From NCBI RefSeq assembly GCF_006543045.1, contig NZ_RBZW01000077.1, positions 613 to 64,612 on the forward strand: 64,000 bases of DNA, given 5' to 3'. Origin of the DNA: Salinadaptatus halalkaliphilus (lineage in GTDB: Archaea > Halobacteriota > Halobacteria > Halobacteriales > Natrialbaceae). The notes under the pieces are model-generated. The model ran no database searches, had not been told where the DNA came from, and was given only the letters and a program-made list of their open reading frames with translations. The position numbers were made by a program, and so were the translations under genes. Positions 1 to 7,606 of this stretch are shown piece by piece (position 1 is the first letter of the stretch; every line of letters starts with the position of its first letter).

Positions 1-185
1 GCGTAGAGATTGTTGTCGTCACTCCCAACGAAGACGGTGCCATCGGCCACCGTCGGTGACGAGCGAGCCAAACTGCCTGTGAATGCCCACTGTTGATTAC
101 CTGTTTCCGCATTCACTGCGTAGAGATTGGCGTCGTCACTCCCGACGAAGACGGTGCCATCCGCCACCGTCGGTGACGAGCGAAC
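1..185 (-). repeat. 117-bp intragenic tandem repeat (propeller blades)
   Basis: The DNA beginning at position 1 (gcgtagagattg) recurs at 118 with only a few changes, a period of 117 bp or 39 codons, matching one propeller blade. The near-identity suggests recent blade duplication or gene conversion. More copies probably follow outside the window. Confidence 0.75.
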
Positions 186-350
186 CCGACGGCCGGTTAG
201 GAAGTTCCACAATACTTGGTAGCTAGAATCGGCAGCAACCGTGTTGGAGTTTCCCGTACCGAGGATGCCTAGTGTAGTGAGCCCGCTGATCTTCCGTAGT
301 ATCCGCCGCCGACTTGCCCTGGGCTGTCTATCCCACGGTTTGCCGTTCAT
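1..350 (-). CDS. PQQ-type beta-propeller repeat protein with Tat signal (5' part only)
   Basis: Only the first ~116 codons lie in the window; the rest runs off the left edge. The start is the ATG at 348-350. The N-terminus carries a twin-arginine-like motif (SRRRILRK) followed by a hydrophobic run (ISGLTTLGILGTG), so export through Tat is likely. From about residue 58 there are 39-residue repeats of the type SSPTVADGTVFVGSDDxNLYA, the pattern of PQQ-like beta-propeller blades. Two successive blades are nearly identical at DNA level with a 117-bp period. The protein is probably an extracellular or surface propeller; no catalytic site is visible. The family is secure, the ligand unknown. Confidence 0.85.
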   Translation of the reverse strand, partial: MNGKPWDRQPRASRRRILRKISGLTTLGILGTGNSNTVAADSSYQVLWNFLTGRRVRSSPTVADGTVFVGSDDANLYAVNAETGNQQWAFTGSLARSSPTVADGTVFVGSDDNNLY

Positions 351-565
351 ATCCAATTGAGGGAACGCACATATAATCAATCACTTGGATTGTTTGCTAA
401 CTTGACGATCTATATCGGCCACGACGATTTCGCTGTATCAGAAATGTATAAAATTGCAGATATAAGAACTGCCACTAAACACTATGAGTCCCCGTGTCCC
501 ATGACTCTCTCGAATGCTGGCGCCGCCGTAACGTTCTCAGACCTGGCTCGAGAACCTCTCAGACG

Positions 566-997
566 ATGGTCGAGATACGGGTCGCTGACGACGCGGACGA
601 CCGCGACGATGCGTTTGCCGTTCGACGCACGGTGTTCGTCGACGAGCAAGGCGTCGACGAGGATCTCGAGTACGACGACCACGAGGACGAGGCGGTACAC
701 TTCGTGGCCTACGACGGAGCCGAACCGATCGGTGCGGCACGGTTGCGCGAGTACGAGGACGGCGTCGGCAAGGCCGAACGCGTCGCCGTCGTGCCGTCTC
801 GACGCGAAAACGGTATCGGGCGGAACCTGATGACCGCCGTCGAGATGGAGGCTGCGACGCTCGGCTTCGAGACGCTCCTGTTACACGCTCAAACGCGTGT
901 CACAGATTTCTACGAATCACTCGAGTACGAACAGTTCGGCGAGGAGTTCAAGGAGGCGGGCATCCCACACGTCAAGATGCGCAAATCCCTCGAGTGA
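566..997 (+). CDS. GNAT family N-acetyltransferase (ElaA-like)
   Basis: 143-residue protein beginning MVEIRVADD. It shows the GNAT pattern: a first strand, a central segment KAERVAVVPSRRENGIGRNL that forms the acetyl-CoA pyrophosphate loop (RxxGxG-like RRENGIG), and a C-terminal strand with LLLHAQTRVTDFYESLEY, typical of the ElaA branch. A longer frame opens at 494, but its first 24 residues (MSHDSLECW...) look unlike family members, so the ATG at 566 is preferred. The substrate cannot be told from sequence. It is a single gene convergent with the metal-transporter-like gene at 1016. Confidence 0.85.
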   Translation: MVEIRVADDADDRDDAFAVRRTVFVDEQGVDEDLEYDDHEDEAVHFVAYDGAEPIGAARLREYEDGVGKAERVAVVPSRRENGIGRNLMTAVEMEAATLGFETLLLHAQTRVTDFYESLEYEQFGEEFKEAGIPHVKMRKSLE

Positions 998-1015
998 CGA
1001 AGACTCGAGCGCGTC

Positions 1016-1804
1016 TCAGACGAAGCCGACGATAAATGCGAGCCCCATCCCGATGAGGGCAACGGCCGTGATCGTCGGGAGGTACGGTGTGTATCGCTCG
1101 ATCCGCTCATGATGGTGTTCGTAGCCCGCGATCAACAACAGCGTCGGCGCAATGATTGCGATAATGACCGCTAGCGAGTAGATCAACATGAGCTCGAGGC
1201 AGTGGCTCGTGCCGACGCCGCCACAGATCGCCAGAATCTGGATCGGCTCCTCGTGAGCGAATCCGAGCAAGAGCGCCGTTGCCCCGAGCGCCGTCAGCCC
1301 GCGTTCGGCGTGCTCCTCGGTGAGATGCTGGTGGCCGCCGCCGGGAAGCGCGTTTCGAACGCGCGCCAGGAGACCGTTAGTGTCGTCCATTTCGTGGTCG
1401 TGGTCCGTCGGATGGTCGTGAGTTCCGTGTTCGGACTCGTAATCGCCACCGCCATCCGTATGATGGTGCTCGTGGTGGTCGTGACTCTCGAGGGCGTCTC
1501 CGTGCCCCCCAGTTCGGTATTCGTGGATCCCGAGCAAGATGAGGAGACTGCCAGCGACGTAGCCGAGCCAGGGGCCGTCCGCGAACGCAGCGAACGTACT
1601 GAACCAAAAGTACGCTAATACGAGGACGACGCTCGAGACCAGATGACCGACGCCGAGGATCAACGCGGCGAGCAATCCGTAGAGCCAGCGACGGCGTTTG
1701 TTCAGCGCGTACGTCGCCGCGATCGGCCACCCGTGATCGGGCAACACACCGTGGATGAATCCGATGACGACGACGCCCAGCACGACGCCAAGTTCCATAC
1801 CCAA
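1016..1804 (-). CDS. Nickel/cobalt (RcnA/NiCoT-like) membrane transporter with His-rich loop
   Basis: About 262 residues with six or so predicted membrane segments. The first helix contains IHGVLPDHGWPIA, resembling the histidine/aspartate signature of NiCoT/RcnA transporters. A long hydrophilic loop (about residues 100-150) is packed with His and Asp (HDHHEHHHTDGGG and similar), as expected for a metal-sensing or metal-binding loop. A second conserved-looking motif GFAHEEPIQ lies in a later helix. A divalent metal permease, exporter or importer, is inferred; the ion is unknown. The start could also be the second Met, two codons in (1798). Confidence 0.65.
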   Translation of the reverse strand: MGMELGVVLGVVVIGFIHGVLPDHGWPIAATYALNKRRRWLYGLLAALILGVGHLVSSVVLVLAYFWFSTFAAFADGPWLGYVAGSLLILLGIHEYRTGGHGDALESHDHHEHHHTDGGGDYESEHGTHDHPTDHDHEMDDTNGLLARVRNALPGGGHQHLTEEHAERGLTALGATALLLGFAHEEPIQILAICGGVGTSHCLELMLIYSLAVIIAIIAPTLLLIAGYEHHHERIERYTPYLPTITAVALIGMGLAFIVGFV

Positions 1805-1976
1805 ATCGCGTCGCCGGTCGGGTAAACCGGTTGTTATGAACCGATCGAGGGAATCGTAATACGCCTAGTAAGCGTTGGTAGGCCAGCGACCGAGAATAGC
1901 AACCTGGCGGTATCCCACGGAGACAGTCTCTCGTACGGATCTACCGGCACAACCACTGGACAGGCCGTGACCGTAG

Positions 1977-2546
1977 TTAGTTTCCGTCGGCGTACTCGTA
2001 TTCGGCCGCCGGATCCTCGACACCCTCCGTCCGCGAGCCGACCCAGGCACCGAGGGCGAGGCCGTAGACCAGGTGGCCCGCGTGAAAGAGCGCGAGTTCG
2101 TCGGCATCGAGGCGGATATCGAGCAGTTCCTTCAACATAATTTGTGAGCCAAACGCCGAGAGCCCCATCCCGTAGACGGCGCCCCAGACGAGACCGCGTT
2201 GTTCGGGTTCGATCGACCGTTCGGCATCCTGCAGGGCGAACAACGCACCGAAGACGGCCCCGGCTTGGATGCCGTAGACGAGGTGCAGGAGTAATCCGAC
2301 GACGGGATGGTCGTCGGGATCGCCGCCGGGACCGTATTGGGCCCAGAAGTTCGCCGAGGGTGGGAGCGATCGCATGATCGGCAGCCGAAACGCCGTCATG
2401 ATCAGCGTCGCGACGAAGCCAGCTTGCAGTCCGCGGACGCCGGCAGCCGTCGTCTGCTCGAGGCGCGATCGTCCGTCCGGCGGCTCGGTTCGATCCGTAC
2501 TCTCGCCGGCAGGTCGAAGCTGCCGGAGTCGGTTGGACAGAGACAT
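1977..2546 (-). CDS. Haloarchaeal four-helix membrane protein of unknown function
   Basis: 189 residues. The N-terminal ~35 residues are charged and likely cytoplasmic. Hydrophobic segments follow (GLQAGFVATLIMTAFRLPI, VVGLLLHLVYGIQAGAVFGALFA, GAVYGMGLSAFGSQIML, LVYGLALGAWVGSR). The small-residue-rich helices with HLVYG repeated twice suggest an internal duplication. I do not recognise a function. It is an isolated gene facing away from the dehydrogenase at 2664. Confidence 0.7.
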   Translation of the reverse strand: MSLSNRLRQLRPAGESTDRTEPPDGRSRLEQTTAAGVRGLQAGFVATLIMTAFRLPIMRSLPPSANFWAQYGPGGDPDDHPVVGLLLHLVYGIQAGAVFGALFALQDAERSIEPEQRGLVWGAVYGMGLSAFGSQIMLKELLDIRLDADELALFHAGHLVYGLALGAWVGSRTEGVEDPAAEYEYADGN

Positions 2547-2630
2547 CCTCGCTCGAGCCCGCCACTACCACGGACGGGGACTTATATCGTCTGCTGGAAC
2601 GTGTCGAAGTAGTATCAAAGTTGAGACAGA

Positions 2631-2639
2631 CAGTATATA
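2631..2639 (+). promoter_or_regulatory. TATA box of the dehydrogenase gene at 2664
   Basis: gtatatagg is centred about 29 bp upstream of the ATG at 2664, the spacing expected for a leaderless haloarchaeal transcript. Confidence 0.55.
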
Positions 2640-2663
2640 GGTCGGCCGCTCGATAGCCGACGT

Positions 2664-3680
2664 ATGCGAGTCGCGGCCATCACTGATTCTGACCGACCGA
2701 CCGAGATCGAGATTGGAGAGCGCGAGGACCCGTCACCGTCGAACGGGCAGGCCGTGGTCCGCGTTGAGGCGGCCTCGCTCAACCACCGCGATCTCTGGAA
2801 GCTGCGCGACGACGATCGACTGCCCGAGGAGCAGTTGCCCTTCGTCCCGGGGGGTGACCTCGCGGGAACCGTCGTCGAAACCGGCCCCGACGTCTCGAGG
2901 GTCGCTGTCGGCGATCGCATCGTTCTCTGTCCGCTCGAGAGCTGTGGTACCTGTCGGTTCTGCCGTGAAGGGCCCGAAAATATGTGCGAGAATTACAGCA
3001 GCTACGACGGCGCGTTCGCCGAACGGGCGCTCGTCGACGCCTCGCGGCTGATTTCCCTTCCCGACGACGTCTCGGTCGTCGAGGCCGCTGCACTGCCGAT
3101 CGCCTACACGACCGCCTACCGGATGCTCGAACGCGGCGAGACGACGGCCGGCGACCGAGTCTTCGTCCCCGGTGCGACCGGCGGCGTCGGCATCGCGGCG
3201 GTCCAGCTCGCGAACGCGATCGGCGCGGAGACGATCGGAACCTCGCGCTCGGCCGATAAACTCGAGCGCGTCGAAGCCGAGGGGCTCGACCACGCGATTC
3301 GGGCCGAGGAACCGGACGAACTGCGGGCCGCCGTCGAGGAGATCGGCGAGGTCGACGTGACGATCAACCACCTCGGCGGGCCGTTCACGCGCGTCGGCGT
3401 CGACGTGCTCCGGACGAACGGCGCGATGGTCGTCTGTGGCCGCACCGCCGGCCGCTATCCGGAGTTCGACGCGCGCGACCTCTACTTCGGACACAAACGC
3501 ATCCTCGGCAGCACGCTCGGCACCCAACCCGACCTCGAACGACTCGTCGGCTTCGTCGCCGACGGTCGCCTCGAGTCGGTGATTGCCCAGCGGTATCCCC
3601 TCGACGAGACGGCAGCCGCGTTCGAAGCGATGCGCGACAGCGAGATGGTCGGCAAACTCGTCATCGAGCCACAGGAGTAA
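2664..3680 (+). CDS. Zinc-containing MDR-family alcohol dehydrogenase / quinone oxidoreductase
   Basis: 338 residues, the usual length of the medium-chain dehydrogenase family. A GroES-like domain comes first. The structural zinc site is intact as C94-x2-C97-x2-C100-x7-C108. The usual catalytic-zinc Cys near residue 40 is replaced by Asn (SLNHRDLW), so this is more like a zinc-structural quinone or enone reductase than a classical alcohol dehydrogenase. A Rossmann segment GATGGVGIAAVQLANAIGA binds NAD(P)H. The substrate is unknown. It is preceded by a good TATA box and appears to be transcribed alone. Confidence 0.9.
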   Translation: MRVAAITDSDRPTEIEIGEREDPSPSNGQAVVRVEAASLNHRDLWKLRDDDRLPEEQLPFVPGGDLAGTVVETGPDVSRVAVGDRIVLCPLESCGTCRFCREGPENMCENYSSYDGAFAERALVDASRLISLPDDVSVVEAAALPIAYTTAYRMLERGETTAGDRVFVPGATGGVGIAAVQLANAIGAETIGTSRSADKLERVEAEGLDHAIRAEEPDELRAAVEEIGEVDVTINHLGGPFTRVGVDVLRTNGAMVVCGRTAGRYPEFDARDLYFGHKRILGSTLGTQPDLERLVGFVADGRLESVIAQRYPLDETAAAFEAMRDSEMVGKLVIEPQE

Positions 3681-3724
3681 TACCACGTCGATGGTCCATC
3701 TCTACAGGCGGAGCAGGCCGAGTG

Positions 3725-3799
3725 CCTCGGGGTCGTACGGAAATCGGAGATTTCCGTGATGACGAGAGACTCCGTCTCTCGAACCACTTGACCCCGAGG
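3725..3799. repeat. Left-end cruciform of the IS element: 10-bp stem enclosing two hairpins
   Basis: CCTCGGGGTC at 3725-3734 pairs perfectly with GACCCCGAGG at 3790-3799. Inside lie two perfect hairpins: ACGGAAATC/GATTTCCGT (3737-3745 with 3749-3757, loop GGA) and CGAGAGAC/GTCTCTCG (3763-3770 with 3774-3781, loop TCC). Together they form a three-way junction next to the tnpA 3' end. Subterminal structures of this kind are recognised by IS200/IS605 transposases as single-stranded DNA; a two-hairpin junction is more elaborate than the usual single hairpin. Confidence 0.8.
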
Positions 3800-3818
3800 G
3801 TGAAGGCCGTAAGCCCCG

Positions 3819-4217
3819 TTAAACGTGTTCCGTTCGCTCGATATATTGCTCAATCGTGTCGGTCGAAACATCGCCTGCCGTCCCAACGTAGTACGATTCC
3901 TCCCAAAATCCGCCACCCCATAGATACTCCTCCAAGAACGGTTCGTGCTGTTCCCACATCTCCCGCGCCGTGATGCTCTTGACCGTTCGCACAATCTTGC
4001 TCGGTGCGTGCTTCGGGTGGGCGGAAAGGAACAGATGTACGTGGTCTGGTGAGATGTGGAGCGACAGTATCTCGTAGCCGTACTCGTCGCACACGTCGCG
4101 GAAACTCGCTTCCAGCGAATCCTCAATTGGTTCGAGTATCGCGTGGTGGTACTTCGGACACCACACGAAGTGGTAGTTGACGTTGTACACTGTGTGGTTC
4201 GACCGCTTCTCCCCCAT
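3819..4217 (-). CDS. tnpA: IS200/IS605 Y1 transposase TnpA
   Basis: 132 residues from the ATG at 4217, the usual size of single-domain Y1 transposases. The HUH metal motif is HVH at residues 59-61 (SPDHVHLFLS) and the nucleophile tyrosine is expected at Y125 in TIEQYIERT. The typical segment GGFWEESYYVGT precedes it. It cleaves and rejoins single-stranded ends of the element through a 5'-phosphotyrosine intermediate as a dimer. Two GTG/ATG-like starts lie slightly upstream (to 4238), but family members begin near MGEKRSNHTVY. It is divergent from the small gene and tnpB. Confidence 0.93.
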   Translation of the reverse strand: MGEKRSNHTVYNVNYHFVWCPKYHHAILEPIEDSLEASFRDVCDEYGYEILSLHISPDHVHLFLSAHPKHAPSKIVRTVKSITAREMWEQHEPFLEEYLWGGGFWEESYYVGTAGDVSTDTIEQYIERTEHV

Positions 4218-4312
4218 ACCTATCAATACAACGACCAATCAGAAGTATTCTTTGAAGTGACTCATAGACTACCACCAGTAAACTTTTAAGCGTGGAGGAA
4301 CAAGAGGTAGAC

Positions 4313-4459
4313 GTGACGAAGCAACTCAAGGTATCCGACGCCGTATACGACGACCTTGACGAACTCAAGGACGAGGAGGGCCACACGAGTTTCGACAGCG
4401 TACTCCGTACGCTCCTCCTTCACTACCGTCACGTCCAACCCAACGAATCCGAAGAATGA
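4313..4459 (+). CDS. Small transposon-borne protein upstream of tnpB (DUF7557/RHH-antitoxin-like)
   Basis: 48 residues starting at GTG 4313 (VTKQLKVSDAVYDDLDELK...), with a GAGGT ribosome-binding motif at 4304-4308. The same frame could begin at GTG 4292. Its stop overlaps the tnpB start (ATGA at 4456-4459), so the two are translationally coupled. The pattern of a beta strand followed by an amphipathic helix and a second helix (FDSVLRTLLLHYR) resembles the small ribbon-helix-helix or VapB-like proteins carried by haloarchaeal IS605/IS1341 elements. DNA binding or regulation of tnpB is inferred from context only. Confidence 0.75.
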   Translation: MTKQLKVSDAVYDDLDELKDEEGHTSFDSVLRTLLLHYRHVQPNESEE

Positions 4460-5733
4460 CCGACGCACAGGCTCTCGTCAAGACGCTGGACTTCCAACTC
4501 GACATCCAGAGTGACAACGAGAGCCTGCTGTACGACGCCACCCTCGAAGCTCGGTCGGCGTACAACGAAACCATCCGTCTCGCCAAGCAAGGCGTGGACT
4601 GGGACGCAATCCCCGACCGCGTGGCCGACGACGCCAACCTCGTGAAGAACACGACACAGCGAGTCGTCGCCAAAGCACTCGGCGCGATGGAGAACTACTA
4701 CGAGTACGACGACTTCGGCCAACCGAGTCACAGCAAGGATGGTGCGTACCCGCTTCGTGCGAACTACGAGGAAGGGTACAACCTGTCGCTCACCGACGAC
4801 GGTGACGTGGCGTTCCGCATCAGCGCGAAGCCGTACAAGCACGTCAAGGGCGTTCTCGAAGGCGACGACGCCCACCTCGACGTTCTCAAAACCGCACTCG
4901 AAAGCGACGAGTGGAAGATTGGGACGGCGGAAGCCCTGTTCCACAACGACAACCCCGAGTTGCACGTCAACGTCACCAACACCAAGCAGACCGTTCGAGA
5001 CAAGCAGGACTCACGAACGGTCGTCGGCGTGGACGTGAACGAAGACAACGTGGCTCTCACCGCTCTCTCCGAGGATGGGATTGAGGACTCGTTGGTTATT
5101 GACTTCCCCGAAATCAAGTTCGAGCGTCATCGCTACTTCACGATGCGGAAGCGCGTGCAAAACGCGGGGAAGCAGAGTATGCACGACACGTTGGAAGGGC
5201 GTGAGGAACGGTTTGTCCGTGACCGACTCCACAAGGTATCTCGGCACATCGTGGAGTGGAGTCAGCGGTTCGAGAAGCCGTGTATCGTCTTTGAAGACCT
5301 CAAAGAGATGCGCGACAGTATCGACTACGGCACGCGGATGAACCGACGCTTGCACCACCTCCCGTTCCGTGCCCTTCAGTTCTATACGTCCTACAAGGCG
5401 TCGTTCGAGGGTATTCCGACTGGTTGGATTGACCCGTACAAGACGAGTCAACGGTGTCCGCTGTGCGGGCACGCCGAGCGAGCGAACCGCAACAAGAAGC
5501 GGTTCAAGTGTCGGTCGTGCGGGCATCAAGACCACAGCGACCGTGTTGCAAGCGTCAACATCGCCGTGAAAGGCATCAAGAAGCATCAGGACTGGAATGT
5601 GCCTACTCTCAACAGCCTTCCCCAAGTGCGGAAGGTGCGACGGCAGGCATCGGGGGCCGTGGACGCCCCGACCGTGACCCACGACGCCGTTCGAGGCTAT
5701 CAGACCGATGGTATCGTGGGAGTGTCCGATTAA
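4456..5733 (+). CDS. tnpB: RNA-guided endonuclease TnpB (IS605/IS1341 type)
   Basis: 425 residues. The split RuvC-like nuclease triad is intact: D193 (VVGVDVNED), E280 (IVFEDLK) and D362 (DHSDRVASVN). A four-Cys zinc finger lies between the last two (C334, C337, C352, C355). TnpB proteins use a right-end-derived RNA (reRNA/omegaRNA), whose guide is the flanking DNA, to cut empty donor sites and favour retention of the element. The gene overlaps the upstream small gene by 4 bp, and its 3' end runs almost to the right-end hairpin. No truncation was seen, so nuclease activity is plausible. Confidence 0.94.
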   Translation: MTDAQALVKTLDFQLDIQSDNESLLYDATLEARSAYNETIRLAKQGVDWDAIPDRVADDANLVKNTTQRVVAKALGAMENYYEYDDFGQPSHSKDGAYPLRANYEEGYNLSLTDDGDVAFRISAKPYKHVKGVLEGDDAHLDVLKTALESDEWKIGTAEALFHNDNPELHVNVTNTKQTVRDKQDSRTVVGVDVNEDNVALTALSEDGIEDSLVIDFPEIKFERHRYFTMRKRVQNAGKQSMHDTLEGREERFVRDRLHKVSRHIVEWSQRFEKPCIVFEDLKEMRDSIDYGTRMNRRLHHLPFRALQFYTSYKASFEGIPTGWIDPYKTSQRCPLCGHAERANRNKKRFKCRSCGHQDHSDRVASVNIAVKGIKKHQDWNVPTLNSLPQVRKVRRQASGAVDAPTVTHDAVRGYQTDGIVGVSD

Positions 5734-5743
5734 ACCACGGGAA

Positions 5744-5773
5744 GCCTCGGGGCTTGACCCCGAGGCGGTTCAC
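5744..5773 (+). ncRNA. Right-end hairpin, presumed 3' scaffold of the TnpB guide RNA
   Basis: GCCTCGGGG (5744-5752) pairs with CCCCGAGGC (5758-5766) over a CTTGA loop, followed by GGTTCAC at the element boundary. In TnpB systems the right-end transcript forms the RNA scaffold and the following host sequence (from 5774) is the guide. That role is inferred from family knowledge; no RNA evidence is available. The 26 bp at 5748-5773 recur exactly, inverted, at 31791-31816. Confidence 0.55.
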
Positions 5774-6096
5774 GCGTATCACGTGATCGAGGAGTACGAG
5801 CGCTGGGAACGGTTCCACGAGGCAAACGCCGAGACACGGGCAGCTCACGGTTCGCTCGGGACGCAGGTGTACCGAAAGTGCGAGGATCCAACCACGTTGC
5901 TCGTCATTCAGGAGATCGACGACGATCGGCTCGAGGAAGCACTCGAGTACTTCGACTCCGAGGCGTTTCAGTCGATGCTGGAACGGGCCGGCGTCGTCGA
6001 CGTTCCGGAGTCCGGACTGCTCGAGCAAGTCCACGAACAGACCGTTTGAATATCGACGACAGTGCGTTTTTGCCCGTCCGACTCGAACGGGGGTGT

Positions 6097-6966
6097 ATGA
6101 CATCTGTCGAGGCGAAACGCGAGGCCGCACGCGAGGCGCTTACGGCCTACGACGGCGTGCTCGTGGCCTTCTCCGGCGGCGTCGACTCGAGCGTCGTGGC
6201 CGCACTCGCCGACGACGCGCTCGGCGGCGATGCGATCGCCTGTACCGCTCGTAGCGAAACCCTTCCCGAGGCGGAACTCGAGGACGCCAAACGCGTCGCC
6301 GACGAGATCGGGATCCGCCACGAGATCGTCTCCTTCTCCGAACTCGAGAGCGACGCGTTCGTCGAGAACGACGACGATCGCTGCTATCACTGCCGCACGA
6401 TGCGGCTGGGCGAGATGCTCGAGACGGCCCGCGAGTTCGGCGTCGAAACGGTTTGTGACGGCACTAACGCCGACGACCCGGGTGCCGGCCATCGACCCGG
6501 GCTCCAGGCGGTCGAGGAACTCGAGGTCCACTCCCCGCTGCTCGCTCACGACATCACGAAAGACGAGGTTCGGGAGATCGCCGGCCAGTACGATCTGTCC
6601 GTCGCGGACAAACCCTCGATGGCCTGTCTCTCCTCGCGCATCCCGACCGGCATCGAAGTGACCGAAGATCGACTCACGCGCGTCGAACGGGCCGAAGCGC
6701 TGTTGCGCCAGTGGGGCTTCGACCAGTTTCGAGTCCGCGATCACGATGGTCTCGCCCGAATCGAAGTCGCCCCCGACGAACTCGAGCGTGCACTCGAACG
6801 CGAGTTCGTCGAAACTGTTCGTGCGGAACTCTCGGGACTGGGATTCGATCACGTTACGCTCGACCTTCACGGCTATCGAACTGGAAGCGTCAGTCCCGAC
6901 GGCTCGACGGTCAGCAACTCCGTCGCCGACGACACCACTGCGATCGAACCGAACATCGACGACTGA
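6097..6966 (+). CDS. larE: ATP-dependent sacrificial sulfur transferase LarE
   Basis: 289 residues from ATG 6097; an upstream extension of the open frame overlaps the broken monooxygenase gene and is not used. The PP-loop ATPase motif is SGGVDSS at residues 26-32. CYHCR near residue 96 supplies cysteine(s) that in LarE donate sulfur, and SMACLSSRIPTG is the conserved LarE segment. LarE makes the sulfur groups of the nickel-pincer nucleotide cofactor of lactate racemase. larB, larC and larA are not in this window, so a broader sulfur-insertion role is possible. Confidence 0.88.
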   Translation: MTSVEAKREAAREALTAYDGVLVAFSGGVDSSVVAALADDALGGDAIACTARSETLPEAELEDAKRVADEIGIRHEIVSFSELESDAFVENDDDRCYHCRTMRLGEMLETAREFGVETVCDGTNADDPGAGHRPGLQAVEELEVHSPLLAHDITKDEVREIAGQYDLSVADKPSMACLSSRIPTGIEVTEDRLTRVERAEALLRQWGFDQFRVRDHDGLARIEVAPDELERALEREFVETVRAELSGLGFDHVTLDLHGYRTGSVSPDGSTVSNSVADDTTAIEPNIDD

Positions 6967-7182
6967 TCGACCACGATGTACTCGATACCTGTCAGCAGCA
7001 CCACCCCGAGTACCGATCTGAGTCACCAAACGTTGGAAATGAGTGGCCAAAGGTGAACGTGCGTTCACCACACAACCGAAATTCAGCCATCGAACCTACC
7101 ATTGGTTGTATTCCTCGACTAATGTCCGAGAATATTGCACAATACGATACGAACGTGGCACTCGAGTCAGTATTGCTAATCG

Positions 7183-7539
7183 ATGGACGCCGACGTGCCG
7201 CCTGAGTGGACTACTGAAGAACGACAAACGTACACACCTGCCAACAGCGAACGGGAAATGCAGTATCGAACCTATCGCCACGAGTCCGGTGATCTCCGAC
7301 TGAAGGTCGCACCGGCGTCGCTCGATGGCGAAGAACATCCCGGCTACGCTCTCACTGCAACGATGTATCCGGGATTGGATCTCGCCGAAACGGTCCGCGT
7401 TCGGACGGTGCTGACGTTCGAACGGTGCAACCGAATCGCCCGCGATTTCATGGATCTCTTTGCAGCCAGCTACGACGGCCCCGGCTCGATCGAAGACGCC
7501 GTCGACTACGCGTACGAGCGAACGCGTGACCACCGCTGA
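7183..7539 (+). CDS. Conserved haloarchaeal protein of unknown function
   Basis: 118 residues, soluble and acidic, with no recognisable motif. The segment REMQYRTYRHESGDLRLKVAP looks like the start of a beta-rich fold, and the C-terminus (IEDAVDYAYERTRDHR) is helical. Codon usage and third-position GC match real genes. It stands alone on the plus strand between larE and the small membrane protein at 7607. Confidence 0.6.
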   Translation: MDADVPPEWTTEERQTYTPANSEREMQYRTYRHESGDLRLKVAPASLDGEEHPGYALTATMYPGLDLAETVRVRTVLTFERCNRIARDFMDLFAASYDGPGSIEDAVDYAYERTRDHR

Positions 7540-7606
7540 CGTTCAGGGTTCTGTGGCGTTTTCGATATCGAGCGACTTTTTACTCGTTCCCGAGTAACTG
7601 GTTTTG

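Larger units (their letters stand above)
3706..5773 (+). mobile_element. IS200/IS605-family insertion sequence, complete, about 2.07 kb
   Basis: The element contains a Y1 HUH transposase (tnpA, minus), a small gene and tnpB (plus), the IS605 arrangement. Boundaries are inferred from the disrupted host gene: the left flank ends TCTAC (3701-3705) and the right end finishes GGTTCAC (5767-5773). IS200/IS605 elements have no terminal inverted repeats and insert 3' of a short target such as TTAC without duplication; CTAC/TCAC here fit that rule. Subterminal hairpins are present at both ends. All genes look intact, so the element may be active. I did not assign an ISfinder name. Confidence 0.85.
3691..6049 (+). 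pseudogene. Antibiotic-biosynthesis-monooxygenase-like (ABM fold) gene split by the IS200/IS605 element
   Basis: The first five codons (MVHLY, 3691-3705) lie left of the insertion. The remaining 91 residues, starting AYHVIEEYERWERFH, are encoded at 5774-6049. Joining 3705 to 5774 restores an uninterrupted frame of 96 residues with the size and pattern of a dimeric alpha/beta-barrel ABM-type protein. The downstream part is still open and could be translated from an ATG at 5708 within the tnpB end, giving a product with 22 transposon-derived residues (MVSWECPIKPREASG...) fused to the remnant. Whether that fusion is stable or active is unknown. Confidence 0.75.

Noticed and set aside
1-185. Regular repeats at the left edge as a possible CRISPR array
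   Set aside because: The period is 117 bp, the repeats are in frame and encode propeller blades; there is no short repeat-spacer pattern.
494-565. Upstream start for the GNAT gene
   Set aside because: The extra 24 residues are unlike the family and overlap likely promoter sequence; ATG 566 gives the normal domain start.
3706-5773. Terminal inverted repeats or target duplication for the IS605 element
   Set aside because: None were found, and none are expected: this family transposes as single-stranded DNA without duplication.
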